From Leptolyngbyaceae cyanobacterium M65_K2018_010 (GTDB lineage: Bacteria; Cyanobacteriota; Cyanobacteriia; Phormidesmidales; Phormidesmidaceae): DNA of 9,893 bases. The notes beneath the pieces were generated by a model, which saw only the letters and a list, made by a program, of their open reading frames with translations, made no database searches and was not told where the DNA came from. Location: the NCBI GenBank assembly GCA_015295885.1, contig DVEE01000189.1, forward strand, positions 1-9,893. Reading direction: 5' to 3'. Below are positions 1 through 7,258 of this stretch, in pieces (positions within the stretch are counted from its first letter, which is position 1; each line of letters opens with the position of its first letter). The position numbers were made by a program, and so were the translations under genes.

Positions 1-971
1 TTTCTCTCTCGCTGCGGCAGGATGACCCCACCGGCGATGCGGAGGTGTTTGGCGTCGCCCCCGCCCTAGACTTTGCCAATGTCACCCTGATAACGGCAGC
101 TAAGGTCACCGAGCTGCTCACTAATCCCTCCGGCACGGCCGTGAAAGCTGTAAAGGCGGCGGTGAGGGGGCAGCCCTATCTCTTCTTTGGGGACATTGTG
201 GTGCTGGCCTGTGGGGCGATCAACTCGGCCGCGGTGCTGCTGCAGTCCGCCAATGAGAAGCACCCCAAGGGCTTGGCTAACGGCTCTGACCAGGTGGGCC
301 GCAACTTGATGAAAATACATATGAGTTCCATTGTGGAGGTTACGGCTCAGCCGAATTCTGGCCAGTTCCCCCGTTCCGTAGGCATCAACGACTATTACTG
401 GGGCGACAACCAGTTCCACTACCCCATGGGGCACATTCAGAACATGGGCGGTGTACTTCAGGATGCGATTTTTGCTGAATCGCCGCCGGTGCTCTCATTG
501 GTGACTAAGTTTATGCCCAACTTTGGGCTCAAGCAGTTAGCCACCCGCTCCATTGCCTGGTGGACCATGACGGAGGTGCTACCCGACCCCAAAAACCGGG
601 TCGAGGTGAAGAACGGTAAGATCTACGTCTCCTTCACCACCAACAACGCCGAGGCCCACGATCGCCTGGTCTACCGCTGGCTGGATGTGCTCAAGGCCGT
701 GGAAAAGGATAGCAGCTTATTTTCCCGATCGGGGATGCATCCCCGGGGAGAGACGCCTTTGTCGGTGGTGGCAAACCAGTGTGGCACCTGCCGCATGGGC
801 ACAGACCCGGCCACCTCGGTACTCGACCTTAACTGCCGGGCCCACGAACTGGATAACCTCTACGTCGTGGATAGCAGCTTTTTCCCCTCTAGCTCCAGTG
901 TTGGGCCGGCCCTGACGGTCATAGCCAATGCCCTGCGGGTGGGGGATCATTTGCTCGCCCGTCTGGCTTAG
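1..971 (+). CDS. GMC-family FAD-dependent oxidoreductase, C-terminal part (5' end outside window)
   Basis: The frame is open from the first complete codon at position 3 and ends at TAG 969-971, so about 323 residues are present. The FAD-binding N-terminus lies outside the window, and the GTG at 45 is an internal codon rather than a start. GMC (glucose-methanol-choline) signs are the ACGAINSAAVLLQSA segment (bases about 207-251), VGRNL (about 294-308), and the C-terminal block QCGTCRMGTDP followed by LDNLYVVDSSFFPSSSS and ANALRVGDHL. This resembles BetA/COG2303 flavoproteins, which oxidise alcohols or sugars; the substrate cannot be deduced. In the family the residue before QCGT is normally the catalytic His, but here it is Asn (codon 774-776). 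The partner position, usually Asn or His before Pro near the C-terminus, is Gly (codon 903-905). The protein may therefore be catalytically altered. It is convergent with mdh. The family call is secure; activity is uncertain. Confidence 0.88.
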   Translation, partial: SLSLRQDDPTGDAEVFGVAPALDFANVTLITAAKVTELLTNPSGTAVKAVKAAVRGQPYLFFGDIVVLACGAINSAAVLLQSANEKHPKGLANGSDQVGRNLMKIHMSSIVEVTAQPNSGQFPRSVGINDYYWGDNQFHYPMGHIQNMGGVLQDAIFAESPPVLSLVTKFMPNFGLKQLATRSIAWWTMTEVLPDPKNRVEVKNGKIYVSFTTNNAEAHDRLVYRWLDVLKAVEKDSSLFSRSGMHPRGETPLSVVANQCGTCRMGTDPATSVLDLNCRAHELDNLYVVDSSFFPSSSSVGPALTVIANALRVGDHLLARLA

Positions 972-1007
972 CCCAGCCCCGGGCTCCTGGAGTCCTAGCA
1001 GGCTGGG
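972..1007 (+). terminator. Possible stem-loop after the GMC gene
   Basis: CCCAGCC (972-978) pairs perfectly with GGCTGGG (1001-1007), directly after the GMC stop codon, with a smaller CTCC/GGAG pairing in the loop. No T-run follows, so it is at best a weak intrinsic terminator. The rest of the convergent gap to mdh (1008-1167) shows nothing I can name. Confidence 0.3.
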
Positions 1008-1167
1008 ATAGAAATCTGGGTTGCTCGCTCAGCATGGACATCATGGCGTTAGCCGGGCAACTCGGAACCGGGGCCCTAGCCATCCAAGCTGGTGTTGGAT
1101 TTCGCCGCCCTACCGATGGCTCCCCTGAGCTTTCCAGCGGCTGACCCAAGGCTCCAGAACCAAGGCC

Positions 1168-2136
1168 CTAGAGCAAAGTTGCCAGGGCTGCATTGACGTT
1201 GCCCTTAACCGACTGGGCAGAACGTTTCAGAGCGGCGGCTTCCTCTGCGGTTAAAGACAGTTCCAGAATGGCTTCAATGCCCTTTTTACCCACTCGGCAG
1301 GGAACCCCCAGGAAGAGATCTTCCAACCCATACTGGCCTTCTAGGTAGGCGGCCACGGGCAAAATGCGGGATTGCCCGAGCAGAATTGATTCCACCATGA
1401 CGCCCGTGGCCGAAGCCGGTGCATAGTAGGCTCCTCCCTGCTTGAGAAATTGGACGATTTCCGCCCCGCCATTGCGGGTGCGCTCAATCAGTTCCTGCAG
1501 GCGGGCGTCAGGAATCAGTTCAGTCACGGGAATGCCGCTCACGGTGGAATACTTGGGCAGGGGCACCATCAAATCACCGTGACCACCCAGCACCATGGCC
1601 GAGACATCGCCGGGGGGCACCCCTAACTCCATGGCAATAAAGGTTTGAAACCGGGCCGAGTCTAGTACCCCAGCCATGCCCATGACGCGGTAGGGGGGCA
1701 GTCCACTCACCTTCCAGGCCAGGTAGGTCATCACATCCAGGGGATTGGTGACCACAATGATGCAGGCGTGGGGAGAATAGGTCAGGGCTTGCTGGACGGT
1801 TTCAATGACGATCTGGCCATTGACCTGCATCAGGTCATCCCGGCTCATCCCCGGCCGTCGGGGTAGGCCCGCGGTAATCACCACAATATCGGAGTCAGCG
1901 GTTTCCGCGTAGTCATTGGTCCCCAGGATGGTGCGATTGTGGCCCTCGCACCCGCGGGATTGCATCAGATCTAGGGCAATACCCTGGGGTCGCCCTTCCA
2001 CCACGTCCAGCAGGATGACATTGGCCAAATCCCGCTCTAAAATGCGCTGAGCTAGGGTGCTGCCGACGTTGCCAGCGCCCACCACGGTGACTTGGCTCAG
2101 ATGACAGTAGGCAATTTGGGGCAGTAGGGCAGTCAC
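1168..2136 (-). CDS. mdh: Malate dehydrogenase, NAD-dependent (LDH-like type)
   Basis: This enzyme interconverts malate and oxaloacetate with NAD(H) in the cytoplasm. It has 322 residues, normal for the LDH-like MDH family. Visible motifs, numbered from the GTG at 2136, are the Rossmann loop GAGNVG (20-25); the acidic residue at the end of strand 2 (D44) expected for NAD preference; GLPRRPGMSR (91-99), whose Arg at the specificity position argues for malate rather than lactate (lactate enzymes carry Gln); TNPLDV (130-135); the D159/R162 pair in LDSARF; and catalytic His186 in GGHGD. An in-frame GTG six bases upstream (2142) would add two residues, but GGGAGAGG ends 7 nt before the 2136 GTG, so I prefer that start. 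It lies 97 bp downstream of the 822-residue gene on the same strand and may share its transcript. Confidence 0.95.
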   Translation of the reverse strand: MTALLPQIAYCHLSQVTVVGAGNVGSTLAQRILERDLANVILLDVVEGRPQGIALDLMQSRGCEGHNRTILGTNDYAETADSDIVVITAGLPRRPGMSRDDLMQVNGQIVIETVQQALTYSPHACIIVVTNPLDVMTYLAWKVSGLPPYRVMGMAGVLDSARFQTFIAMELGVPPGDVSAMVLGGHGDLMVPLPKYSTVSGIPVTELIPDARLQELIERTRNGGAEIVQFLKQGGAYYAPASATGVMVESILLGQSRILPVAAYLEGQYGLEDLFLGVPCRVGKKGIEAILELSLTAEEAAALKRSAQSVKGNVNAALATLL

Positions 2137-2143
2137 TGGCACA

Positions 2144-2151
2144 CCTCTCCC
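2144..2151 (-). promoter_or_regulatory. Ribosome binding site of mdh
   Basis: On the minus strand GGGAGAGG ends 7 nt before the GTG at 2136 but only 1 nt before the GTG at 2142. The spacing favours the downstream start. Confidence 0.6.
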
Positions 2152-2233
2152 GTGGGCGATATCTCCATTGTTAGGGCTAGCCTGGGTGGCTGTCCTACAG
2201 TTGTTGGCATTCTTAATCTTGCTGGTGGTTAGG

Positions 2234-4702
2234 CTAGTTGGGCAGCCGTTGCAGTGGTGCCGGCAGGATCATATCCGCGGGTAGATAGCCGCCAAAGAGA
2301 GCGTAGGAGCGGCCAATCACCTGATTGAGGGCGGCGGCGTAGGCCGGTCCCGGTTCCCGGGGAAGGGCAATGCGGGTGAGGTAGGCCGGGGCAAAGATGG
2401 CCTCGAAGTGGCGGCTGACCTCGGGAAAAATCCACCGCTCGCGGTTATAGGTGAAGGTTAGGTCGAGGGCCCCGTCAGGGCGAGGCAGAAATTCGGGCTG
2501 GCCCAACAAGACCAGGGTTGGGGCTAGGGCAATTTCCCCACAGCCGCTGGAGAGGAGCCAAATTAAATCCTGGATGCGATCGCCCTCGATCTGGGGAAAC
2601 AGGTGCTGCACCACCGCCGGATCAATCGCCCTGACCTGGGGCTGACCTGGTAGGCGGGCGGCGGGCCAGCCGGGAATGCGGTAGTCCTGCAGAGTTTGCC
2701 CGTGCAGCACACTGGAGGCATTGGCCCCTTCACTGCCTGCGACCCGACTGAGTTGGGGTTGGTAGGCTGCGACTAGGGGTAGCAGGGCCTGCTGCTGAGG
2801 GGGTAGGGCGGAGGGCGGCTGGTTCAGCACCAGGTTATGGGCCGTGGCCATGATGTTAGCCAGGGTGGCAAAGTCCCAGCGATTGAGTTCCCCCTGGGAC
2901 ACCAGATCAAACCAGAGTTGGCCCACGGCGGTGAGGGTGGGCGATTGCTCTGGGGTTAGGGCCATCAGGTCAGGCACCACATAGTTACTGAGGCCGTAGC
3001 GTTTTAGGGTGGGGCGATAGCCCCACTGGGCGCTGAGGCTGGGCATATCGCGCAGCAGGGGTAACACCCCTTGACTAAACCGCAGGTAATCCTGGGCCTG
3101 GCGATCCTCAGGCTTAAACTGGGCTGCCACCAGATCCCCCAGGCGTTTAGCGGTGGCCACGGAGAGCAGCGAAAAGGCTTCTGAATTAATGTCCAGGCCG
3201 TGGGTTTGCAACCGCCGGAAAACTAGGGCCTCGGCCAGGGCCAGGGAGCGGTACCCCGTCTGCAACTGCTGGAGGCGGGCTTGCAGGTCATTCAGGGTTT
3301 CCCGCCGCACCGCCCGATGCCGCTTCAGGTAGGTCCACAGGCGCGGGTTCAGGGCCTGGTCCTGCAGGAGAACCAGCAGCAACTCCGGCTCTGCCAATCC
3401 GGGGGCGTTGGTCTGGAAAAAATTCAGGTAGTCTTGCCGGGCCAGGGGATAGCTTTGGGCGGCGGTGAGAGGCTGTAAAGACTCCTGCCGGGTGGCGTAG
3501 ATGCCCAAGAGGCTGGTGGTATCCATGGAGGCCACGGATTGGGCATCCAGACTGGGGGTAAAGCCGAGGGCCCGCCAGAACCGATCCCGGCGGTAGTGCC
3601 CGATGGCGTCTAGAATGGCCGCCCTAGGCCCCTGGGCTACCTGCCGCAGTCTGGCTAAAAACTCCTCTTCGGCTCCCCGCTGGTACTGATAGCGGCTTTT
3701 GTAGGCGATCGCGGCGGCCTCCACATCGGCGGGGAACAGGTGAATACCCTGTTCTGCCAGGTGGGCGATGCTGAGGGCATGGGCCCCGGGGGTATCCTCG
3801 GCGGCGGTGGGGGTGGGGAGGGGTAGTCGCCCCAGGGTAATCGTCGTACTGGTGAGGTCAGTGCCGGTATGATTGGCCTTGACCAGGGGCGCTTCCACCC
3901 GCCGAATCGCCTCTAGCTTGGCCCAGGGCTCCAGGGGAGTCATCACCAAGGCCCGCATCAGGTATTGCAGGGTAGTCAGGGCCAACTCCTGCTGATCAAA
4001 GGAAATCACCGTGCCCGTCGGCCTTTCATCTAACCCCTGAAAGTAGGTGTACTCCAGGGTCAGTAGGTGAACCTCCACCAGGGGTAACAGTTCCGCCAGG
4101 GGGACCTGGGCCTGGTTAGCCGCCCAAAAGACATGGCCTAAAAAGGGCTCCCGGTAGTAGCGATCGGTATCGAACACGCCGTTCTTGAGCAAGGGGCGGT
4201 AATCCCCCCGTTCTAGCCCGGCCGCAATCAAGGGCAGGGCAGGGTTACGCTGCAAAAACCAGAAGAACTTATCATCGAGCACCCAGCGCTGACTACTGGG
4301 CAGGGTGTAGCGTAGGGCCTCATACCCCCGTCGTGATAGGGGGGGCACCACCGTACCATCGCTGAGCACAAAGGTAACGCCGTGGGCATCCCGTCTAAAG
4401 GTCGCGCCCTCCAAAAGGGGTAATGGCGGGCGCAGTTCTACGCCCGTGAGGGCCACATAGCCCCCCTGGGCCACTTCCTGGCTAAAGGCGCGCAGACCGT
4501 TTTGCAACCCCTGCCAGAGTTCCTGGGCCGAGTTCAGCTCCGGTGGCGGGAAGGGGTCGGCGGCGGGGTTGGCCGGTGTCGGGGGTGACCGGAAGCTCCC
4601 CCCTAGGCGACTGTGCCCTAGCCAGAGGCCGCCCGCCGCCGTCATGGCCAGCAAGGCGATTGCCCCACGCCTACGCCTTCCTCTCCAGGCAATCCCAAAC
4701 AT
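2234..4702 (-). CDS. Unrecognised 822-residue protein with N-terminal membrane anchor or signal peptide
   Basis: I do not recognise the family. From the ATG at 4702 the protein starts MFGIAWRGRRRR, a strongly basic stretch, followed by a hydrophobic segment at residues 13-29. This fits a signal-anchor or signal peptide, so most of the protein probably lies outside the cytoplasmic membrane (periplasm or thylakoid lumen); this is inference. Residues 39-55 form a Pro-rich linker. The remaining roughly 760 residues look soluble and largely helical, with many Leu/Gln/Ala helices, for example 470-505. I see one cysteine in the whole protein (C721, in SSGCGEI) and no lipobox, catalytic signature or repeat. 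A GTG 24 bases upstream (4726) is in frame, but GGGAG sits 9 nt before the ATG, which I chose. It is divergent from fbp and upstream of mdh on the same strand. The intact long frame and leader make a real gene very likely. Confidence 0.85.
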   Translation of the reverse strand: MFGIAWRGRRRRGAIALLAMTAAGGLWLGHSRLGGSFRSPPTPANPAADPFPPPELNSAQELWQGLQNGLRAFSQEVAQGGYVALTGVELRPPLPLLEGATFRRDAHGVTFVLSDGTVVPPLSRRGYEALRYTLPSSQRWVLDDKFFWFLQRNPALPLIAAGLERGDYRPLLKNGVFDTDRYYREPFLGHVFWAANQAQVPLAELLPLVEVHLLTLEYTYFQGLDERPTGTVISFDQQELALTTLQYLMRALVMTPLEPWAKLEAIRRVEAPLVKANHTGTDLTSTTITLGRLPLPTPTAAEDTPGAHALSIAHLAEQGIHLFPADVEAAAIAYKSRYQYQRGAEEEFLARLRQVAQGPRAAILDAIGHYRRDRFWRALGFTPSLDAQSVASMDTTSLLGIYATRQESLQPLTAAQSYPLARQDYLNFFQTNAPGLAEPELLLVLLQDQALNPRLWTYLKRHRAVRRETLNDLQARLQQLQTGYRSLALAEALVFRRLQTHGLDINSEAFSLLSVATAKRLGDLVAAQFKPEDRQAQDYLRFSQGVLPLLRDMPSLSAQWGYRPTLKRYGLSNYVVPDLMALTPEQSPTLTAVGQLWFDLVSQGELNRWDFATLANIMATAHNLVLNQPPSALPPQQQALLPLVAAYQPQLSRVAGSEGANASSVLHGQTLQDYRIPGWPAARLPGQPQVRAIDPAVVQHLFPQIEGDRIQDLIWLLSSGCGEIALAPTLVLLGQPEFLPRPDGALDLTFTYNRERWIFPEVSRHFEAIFAPAYLTRIALPREPGPAYAAALNQVIGRSYALFGGYLPADMILPAPLQRLPN
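2576..2583. repeat. HIP1 octamer GCGATCGC
   Basis: Exact copy of the highly iterated palindrome typical of many cyanobacterial genomes, inside the unrecognised gene. Four copies in 9.9 kb is far above chance for an 8-mer. Confidence 0.85.
3705..3712. repeat. HIP1 octamer GCGATCGC
   Basis: Second exact HIP1 copy, also inside the unrecognised 822-residue gene. Confidence 0.85.
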
Positions 4703-4711
4703 CTCCTTGCT

Positions 4712-4716
4712 CTCCC
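4712..4716 (-). promoter_or_regulatory. Ribosome binding site deciding the start of the 822-residue gene
   Basis: GGGAG on the minus strand lies 9 nt before ATG 4702. It falls inside the reading frame that would begin at GTG 4726, so the shorter form is favoured. A second AAGGAG (4703-4708) abuts the ATG with no spacing and is unlikely to serve it. Confidence 0.55.
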
Positions 4717-4765
4717 AACCGCCCACCGCCGCGGGCCACCTCTGGCCCTGATCTACCCTTCCCGA

Positions 4766-4803
4766 TAGCCATCCCCTAGTTCCCTGAGGGCCAAGGGTGG
4801 CTA
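4766..4803. repeat. Inverted repeat in the divergent region before fbp
   Basis: TAGCCA (4766-4771) pairs with TGGCTA (4798-4803), and the next bases CCC/GGG can extend the stem with a one-base bulge. A CCC-TGA-GGG mini-hairpin (4782-4790) lies inside. It sits between the divergent starts of the 822-residue gene and fbp (gap 4703-4942), so it could be an operator or leader structure. I found no convincing -35/-10 pair for either gene in this gap. Confidence 0.35.
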
Positions 4804-4942
4804 CAGCACAGCCAACACCCCCTTTCTAAAGGCACTGTAAAGGTTTGTTCGCCCATCTCACCCAGCTCTTTACCATAAAGTTAGGTTTTGGGGATAGCCG
4901 CCATCTCTAGAAGCCATAGACCTAAATCAGCGAGGAGAGCCG

Positions 4943-5992
4943 ATGGCCGACTACCAACCCGCCGAAACCACCTTTGCCGTTGATCGCGACTGCAAAACCC
5001 TCTCTCGCCACGTCCTAGAGCAGCTCCAGAGCTTTAGCCCCGAGGCCCAGGACCTCAGTGCCCTGATGAATCGTATTGCCCTGGCCGGTAAACTCATCGC
5101 CCGGCACCTGAGCCGAGCCGGGCTGATGGAATCGGTTCTTGGCTTCACGGGCGACACCAATGTGCAGGGTGAAGCGGTCAAAAAAATGGACCTCTACGCC
5201 AACAATGTGTTTATCTCCGTCTTTAAGCAAAGTGGGCTGGTGTGTCGCTTAGCTTCAGAGGAGATGGAAAAGCCCTACTATATTCCAGAAAACTGCCCCA
5301 TTGGTCGCTATACCCTGCTCTATGACCCCATTGATGGCTCCTCCAACATCGATATCAACCTCAACGTCGGATCTATCTTCTCCATTCGCCGCCAACAGGG
5401 GGAGGATCTGGATCAAACCGGGGCGGATTTGCTGCAGAATGGTCGTCAGCAACTCGCCGCCGGATACATTCTTTACGGCCCAAGCACGGTATTGGTGTAC
5501 TCCCTGGGGCAGGGGGTGCATATGTTTACCCTAGACCCCAGCCTGGGAGAGTTTATTCTTTCCTCGGAAAACATTCAGGTCCCTAGTCATGGGCCGACCT
5601 ACAGTGTGAATGAGGGCAACTTTTGGCAGTGGGAGGAGTCCATCCGCGACTTTACCCGCTACGTCCATCGCCATGAAGGCTATTCAGCCCGCTACGTCGG
5701 TGCCTTGGTGGCCGACTTTCACCGCATTCTGCTGCAGGGAGGCGTGTTTCTCTACCCTGGTACGGTCAAGAAACCCGAGGGCAAACTCAGGCTCCTCTAC
5801 GAAACCGCTCCCCTGGCCTTCTTAATCGAACAGGCCGGGGGTAAAGCCAGCACGGGTCGCGAAGCTATCCTAGAGGTCATTCCCCAGGCCATTCACCAAC
5901 GCACTCCTCTGATTATCGGCAGTGCCGAAGATGTGGCCCTGGTGGAATCCTTTATTCAAGACCACAACCACCGGCGGCAACGGCAGCAATAA
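4943..5992 (+). CDS. fbp: Fructose-1,6-bisphosphatase, class I
   Basis: Hydrolyses fructose 1,6-bisphosphate to fructose 6-phosphate in gluconeogenesis and the Calvin cycle; cytoplasmic, Mg-dependent. The 349-residue length is normal for class I FBPase. Motifs are the metal-site glutamates in SEEME (E106/E107), the phosphatase signature DPIDGSSNID (128-137), LAAGYILYG (171-179), the substrate-side segment around YVGALVADFHR (251-261), and LLYETAPLAFLIEQAGG (284-300) with a metal-ligand Glu at 287. GAGGAG (4932-4937) sits 5 nt before the ATG. Cyanobacteria usually also carry a bifunctional FBPase/SBPase of the GlpX type, so this would be the second, FBP-specific enzyme (known biology, not visible here). 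The region matching the redox loop of chloroplast FBPase (about 151-168) contains no cysteine, so thioredoxin control of the plant type is not expected. Divergent from the 822-residue gene and convergent with apcF. Confidence 0.97.
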   Translation: MADYQPAETTFAVDRDCKTLSRHVLEQLQSFSPEAQDLSALMNRIALAGKLIARHLSRAGLMESVLGFTGDTNVQGEAVKKMDLYANNVFISVFKQSGLVCRLASEEMEKPYYIPENCPIGRYTLLYDPIDGSSNIDINLNVGSIFSIRRQQGEDLDQTGADLLQNGRQQLAAGYILYGPSTVLVYSLGQGVHMFTLDPSLGEFILSSENIQVPSHGPTYSVNEGNFWQWEESIRDFTRYVHRHEGYSARYVGALVADFHRILLQGGVFLYPGTVKKPEGKLRLLYETAPLAFLIEQAGGKASTGREAILEVIPQAIHQRTPLIIGSAEDVALVESFIQDHNHRRQRQQ

Positions 5993-6020
5993 CCGACCCG
6001 GCCAGTTCAGGGCTATGTAG

Positions 6021-6047
6021 GGCTAGCCCGTGGTTCGGAGCCGTTTT
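6021..6047 (+). terminator. Possible weak terminator of fbp
   Basis: GGCT (6021-6024) pairs with AGCC (6039-6042), and CCG/CGG pair inside with a three-base bulge; GTTTT follows. The GGCT arm is part of a 10-bp palindrome, GGGCTAGCCC (6020-6029). It begins 28 nt after the fbp stop. The stem is imperfect, so confidence is low. Confidence 0.3.
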
Positions 6048-6288
6048 CATCCGGGAGGATGTTGACGGGCTTCTACCCCCTGGGAGATCTAGCCAGCCAG
6101 GTAGGTTCAAGCTAGCTAGGACGAGGAGTTCAACGAGTCCAGCCAGATCCGACCCACAGGATCCACGGGGAGCCTGAACAGCTTGTCAGGCCTGCATCGG
6201 CAAATCTACGCCGACGCAATGGGCCAGGCTGGATGCTTGCAGAACCGGGAATGACAGCCGCTGACGACGGGTTCGTGAATACCCCAGC
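6048..6288. other. Convergent intergenic region between fbp and apcF
   Basis: No gene is visible. The one structure I can point to is a hairpin at 6172-6191, GCCTG/CAGGC extended by ACA/TGT past a bulged A, with a three-base loop. No T-run flanks it on either strand, so it does not look like a classical terminator of apcF. Confidence 0.4.
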
Positions 6289-6798
6289 CTAGACGCTTAA
6301 CTCACTCAACTCGCGGCTCATGTAATCAAAGGGAGCTTCAACCACCGAGGCATCGGTAACGCCGGCCTCTGCCACCTTGGCCTTGACGATTTCCTTCATG
6401 ATTTGGATGCCAATCACCGTCGATCCGATCGGTACGCCTAAGGAGTTGTAGGTTTCCCTGAGCCCTGTCAGCACCCGTTCATCGAGGACATCGGAATTGC
6501 CGGCCACCAGGGCATAACTGCCGTAGCGCAGATAGTAGTCCATGTCTCGCAGACAGGCGGCATAGCGGCGGGTCGTGTAAGCGTTTCCGCCGGGTCGAAT
6601 CAGCTCAGGCACCTGTTCAAAGAGTTGTGAGCCCGCGGCTTTAACAATTTCTGAAGCATTGGCACTAATTACCGCTGCTGCCTTCACCCGATCCAGGCCA
6701 CTATCGAAATAGGACTTGATGGAGTTCAGGGCGTTTTGATCGAGATAGCGCCCGGTGTTGTCATAGGTCCTGATCAGCGTGGTTACGGCATCCCGCAT
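6289..6798 (-). CDS. apcF: Allophycocyanin beta-18 subunit (phycobilisome core)
   Basis: This is a minor beta-type allophycocyanin of the phycobilisome core. It replaces one ApcB in the core trimer that also contains the large linker ApcE, and it helps pass excitation energy to the photosystems. The protein has 169 residues, as expected, with the phycobilin-binding Cys82 in YAACLRDMDYYLRY, the chromophore-contacting Asp85, and Asn72 (NAYTTRR) at the position methylated in beta phycobiliproteins. I call it ApcF rather than ApcB from its overall resemblance to ApcF, including the MRDAVTTLI start and the DVLDERVLTGLRETYNSLGV segment. The in-frame TTG at 6828 would add ten residues with no family match, while GGGAG lies 9 nt before the ATG at 6798. 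It stands alone, divergent from glnA, as apcF often is outside the apcABC operon. Confidence 0.93.
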   Translation of the reverse strand: MRDAVTTLIRTYDNTGRYLDQNALNSIKSYFDSGLDRVKAAAVISANASEIVKAAGSQLFEQVPELIRPGGNAYTTRRYAACLRDMDYYLRYGSYALVAGNSDVLDERVLTGLRETYNSLGVPIGSTVIGIQIMKEIVKAKVAEAGVTDASVVEAPFDYMSRELSELSV

Positions 6799-6807
6799 GA
6801 ATGGTAT

Positions 6808-6812
6808 CTCCC
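6808..6812 (-). promoter_or_regulatory. Ribosome binding site deciding the apcF start
   Basis: GGGAG on the minus strand, 9 nt before ATG 6798. It lies within the frame that would begin at TTG 6828, which makes the longer form unlikely. Confidence 0.65.
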
Positions 6813-7121
6813 AACTCTCACTTGACAAACAGCAATAGTGGCTTCAGCTTGGCCCTTTCGGGATGACTCGTGGTACAGCCCTAGGGCAACTGAGTTCAGG
6901 TGAAAGTTTACCACGGGGGTTCTGCCCCTAAGCCGCCTGAAACCCTTGGACAAGGGCCTTTATGAGTAAATTGTTACAGAAATACACACTCTGCAACCCG
7001 CCCCTTACCCCCCGGTTGGGATGGATCCCCCCAGCCGCTGCCCCCTATTCCTCCAAAGCTCTTCCCGGCCTTAGTTCCTGAGGTGCCCCCAGGGTGGTAG
7101 CCAGTTTGGGGGGATACCGCG

Positions 7122-7147
7122 TTGGACTGATAACTTTGGACTCATAA
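7122..7147. repeat. Two 12-bp direct repeats upstream of the glnA NtcA site
   Basis: TTGGACTGATAA (7122-7133) and TTGGACTCATAA (7136-7147) match at 11 of 12 positions with a 14-bp period, about 75 bp upstream of the NtcA site. The first TTGGAC could also act as a -35 with TAATTC (7145-7150) as a -10, 17 nt apart, which would make a second, NtcA-independent glnA promoter. Confidence 0.5.
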
Positions 7148-7222
7148 TTCAGGCCCTCGCCCAGCTCACCCCTCCCGATGGGGCCGGGCGCAGGCTACTT
7201 TGTGGGGATTTCCTGACAAAAA

Positions 7223-7236
7223 GTAATAGCTGATAC
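7223..7236 (+). promoter_or_regulatory. NtcA binding site upstream of glnA
   Basis: A perfect GTA-N8-TAC palindrome (GTA 7223-7225, TAC 7234-7236). NtcA is the global nitrogen regulator of cyanobacteria, activated by 2-oxoglutarate, and glnA is one of its classic targets. The distance to the -10 box is 22 nt, as in known NtcA-activated promoters, so both site and gene context agree. Confidence 0.92.
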
Positions 7237-7258
7237 AAAACAAGCGAACCCCTGTTTC

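Larger units (their letters stand above)
6799..7222. other. Divergent region between apcF and glnA: apcF leader and upstream sequences
   Basis: No gene is visible in these 424 bases. Read on the apcF strand, the first 160 bases contain four short GC hairpins or palindromes: CCC-GAAA-GGG (6853-6862), GCCCTAGGGC (6878-6887), GGGG/CCCC (6916-6928) and CCCTTG/CAAGGG (6943-6956). The AT-richer stretch 6959-6996 upstream of them is the most likely apcF promoter area. It offers TTGCAG as a possible -35, but no convincing -10 at proper spacing. Nearer glnA lies a 12-bp direct repeat (7122-7147). Confidence 0.5.

Noticed and set aside
919..1149. Small minus-strand ORF in the gap between the GMC gene and mdh
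   Set aside because: Its start overlaps the GMC gene on the other strand, it has no good SD, and its composition is that of chance GC-rich sequence.
6799..6828. Ten-residue N-terminal extension of ApcF from a TTG start
   Set aside because: The family protein begins at MRDAVTT, and a good SD lies inside the extension.
6966..6977. GTA-N6-TAC palindrome between apcF and glnA, resembling an NtcA site
   Set aside because: The spacer is six bases, not eight, and NtcA spacing is strict. It also overlaps the putative apcF promoter area without a matching -10.
6973..6990. GTTACA-like half-site resembling an RpaB HLR1 box
   Set aside because: Only one half-site fits; the second half does not match the direct-repeat consensus.
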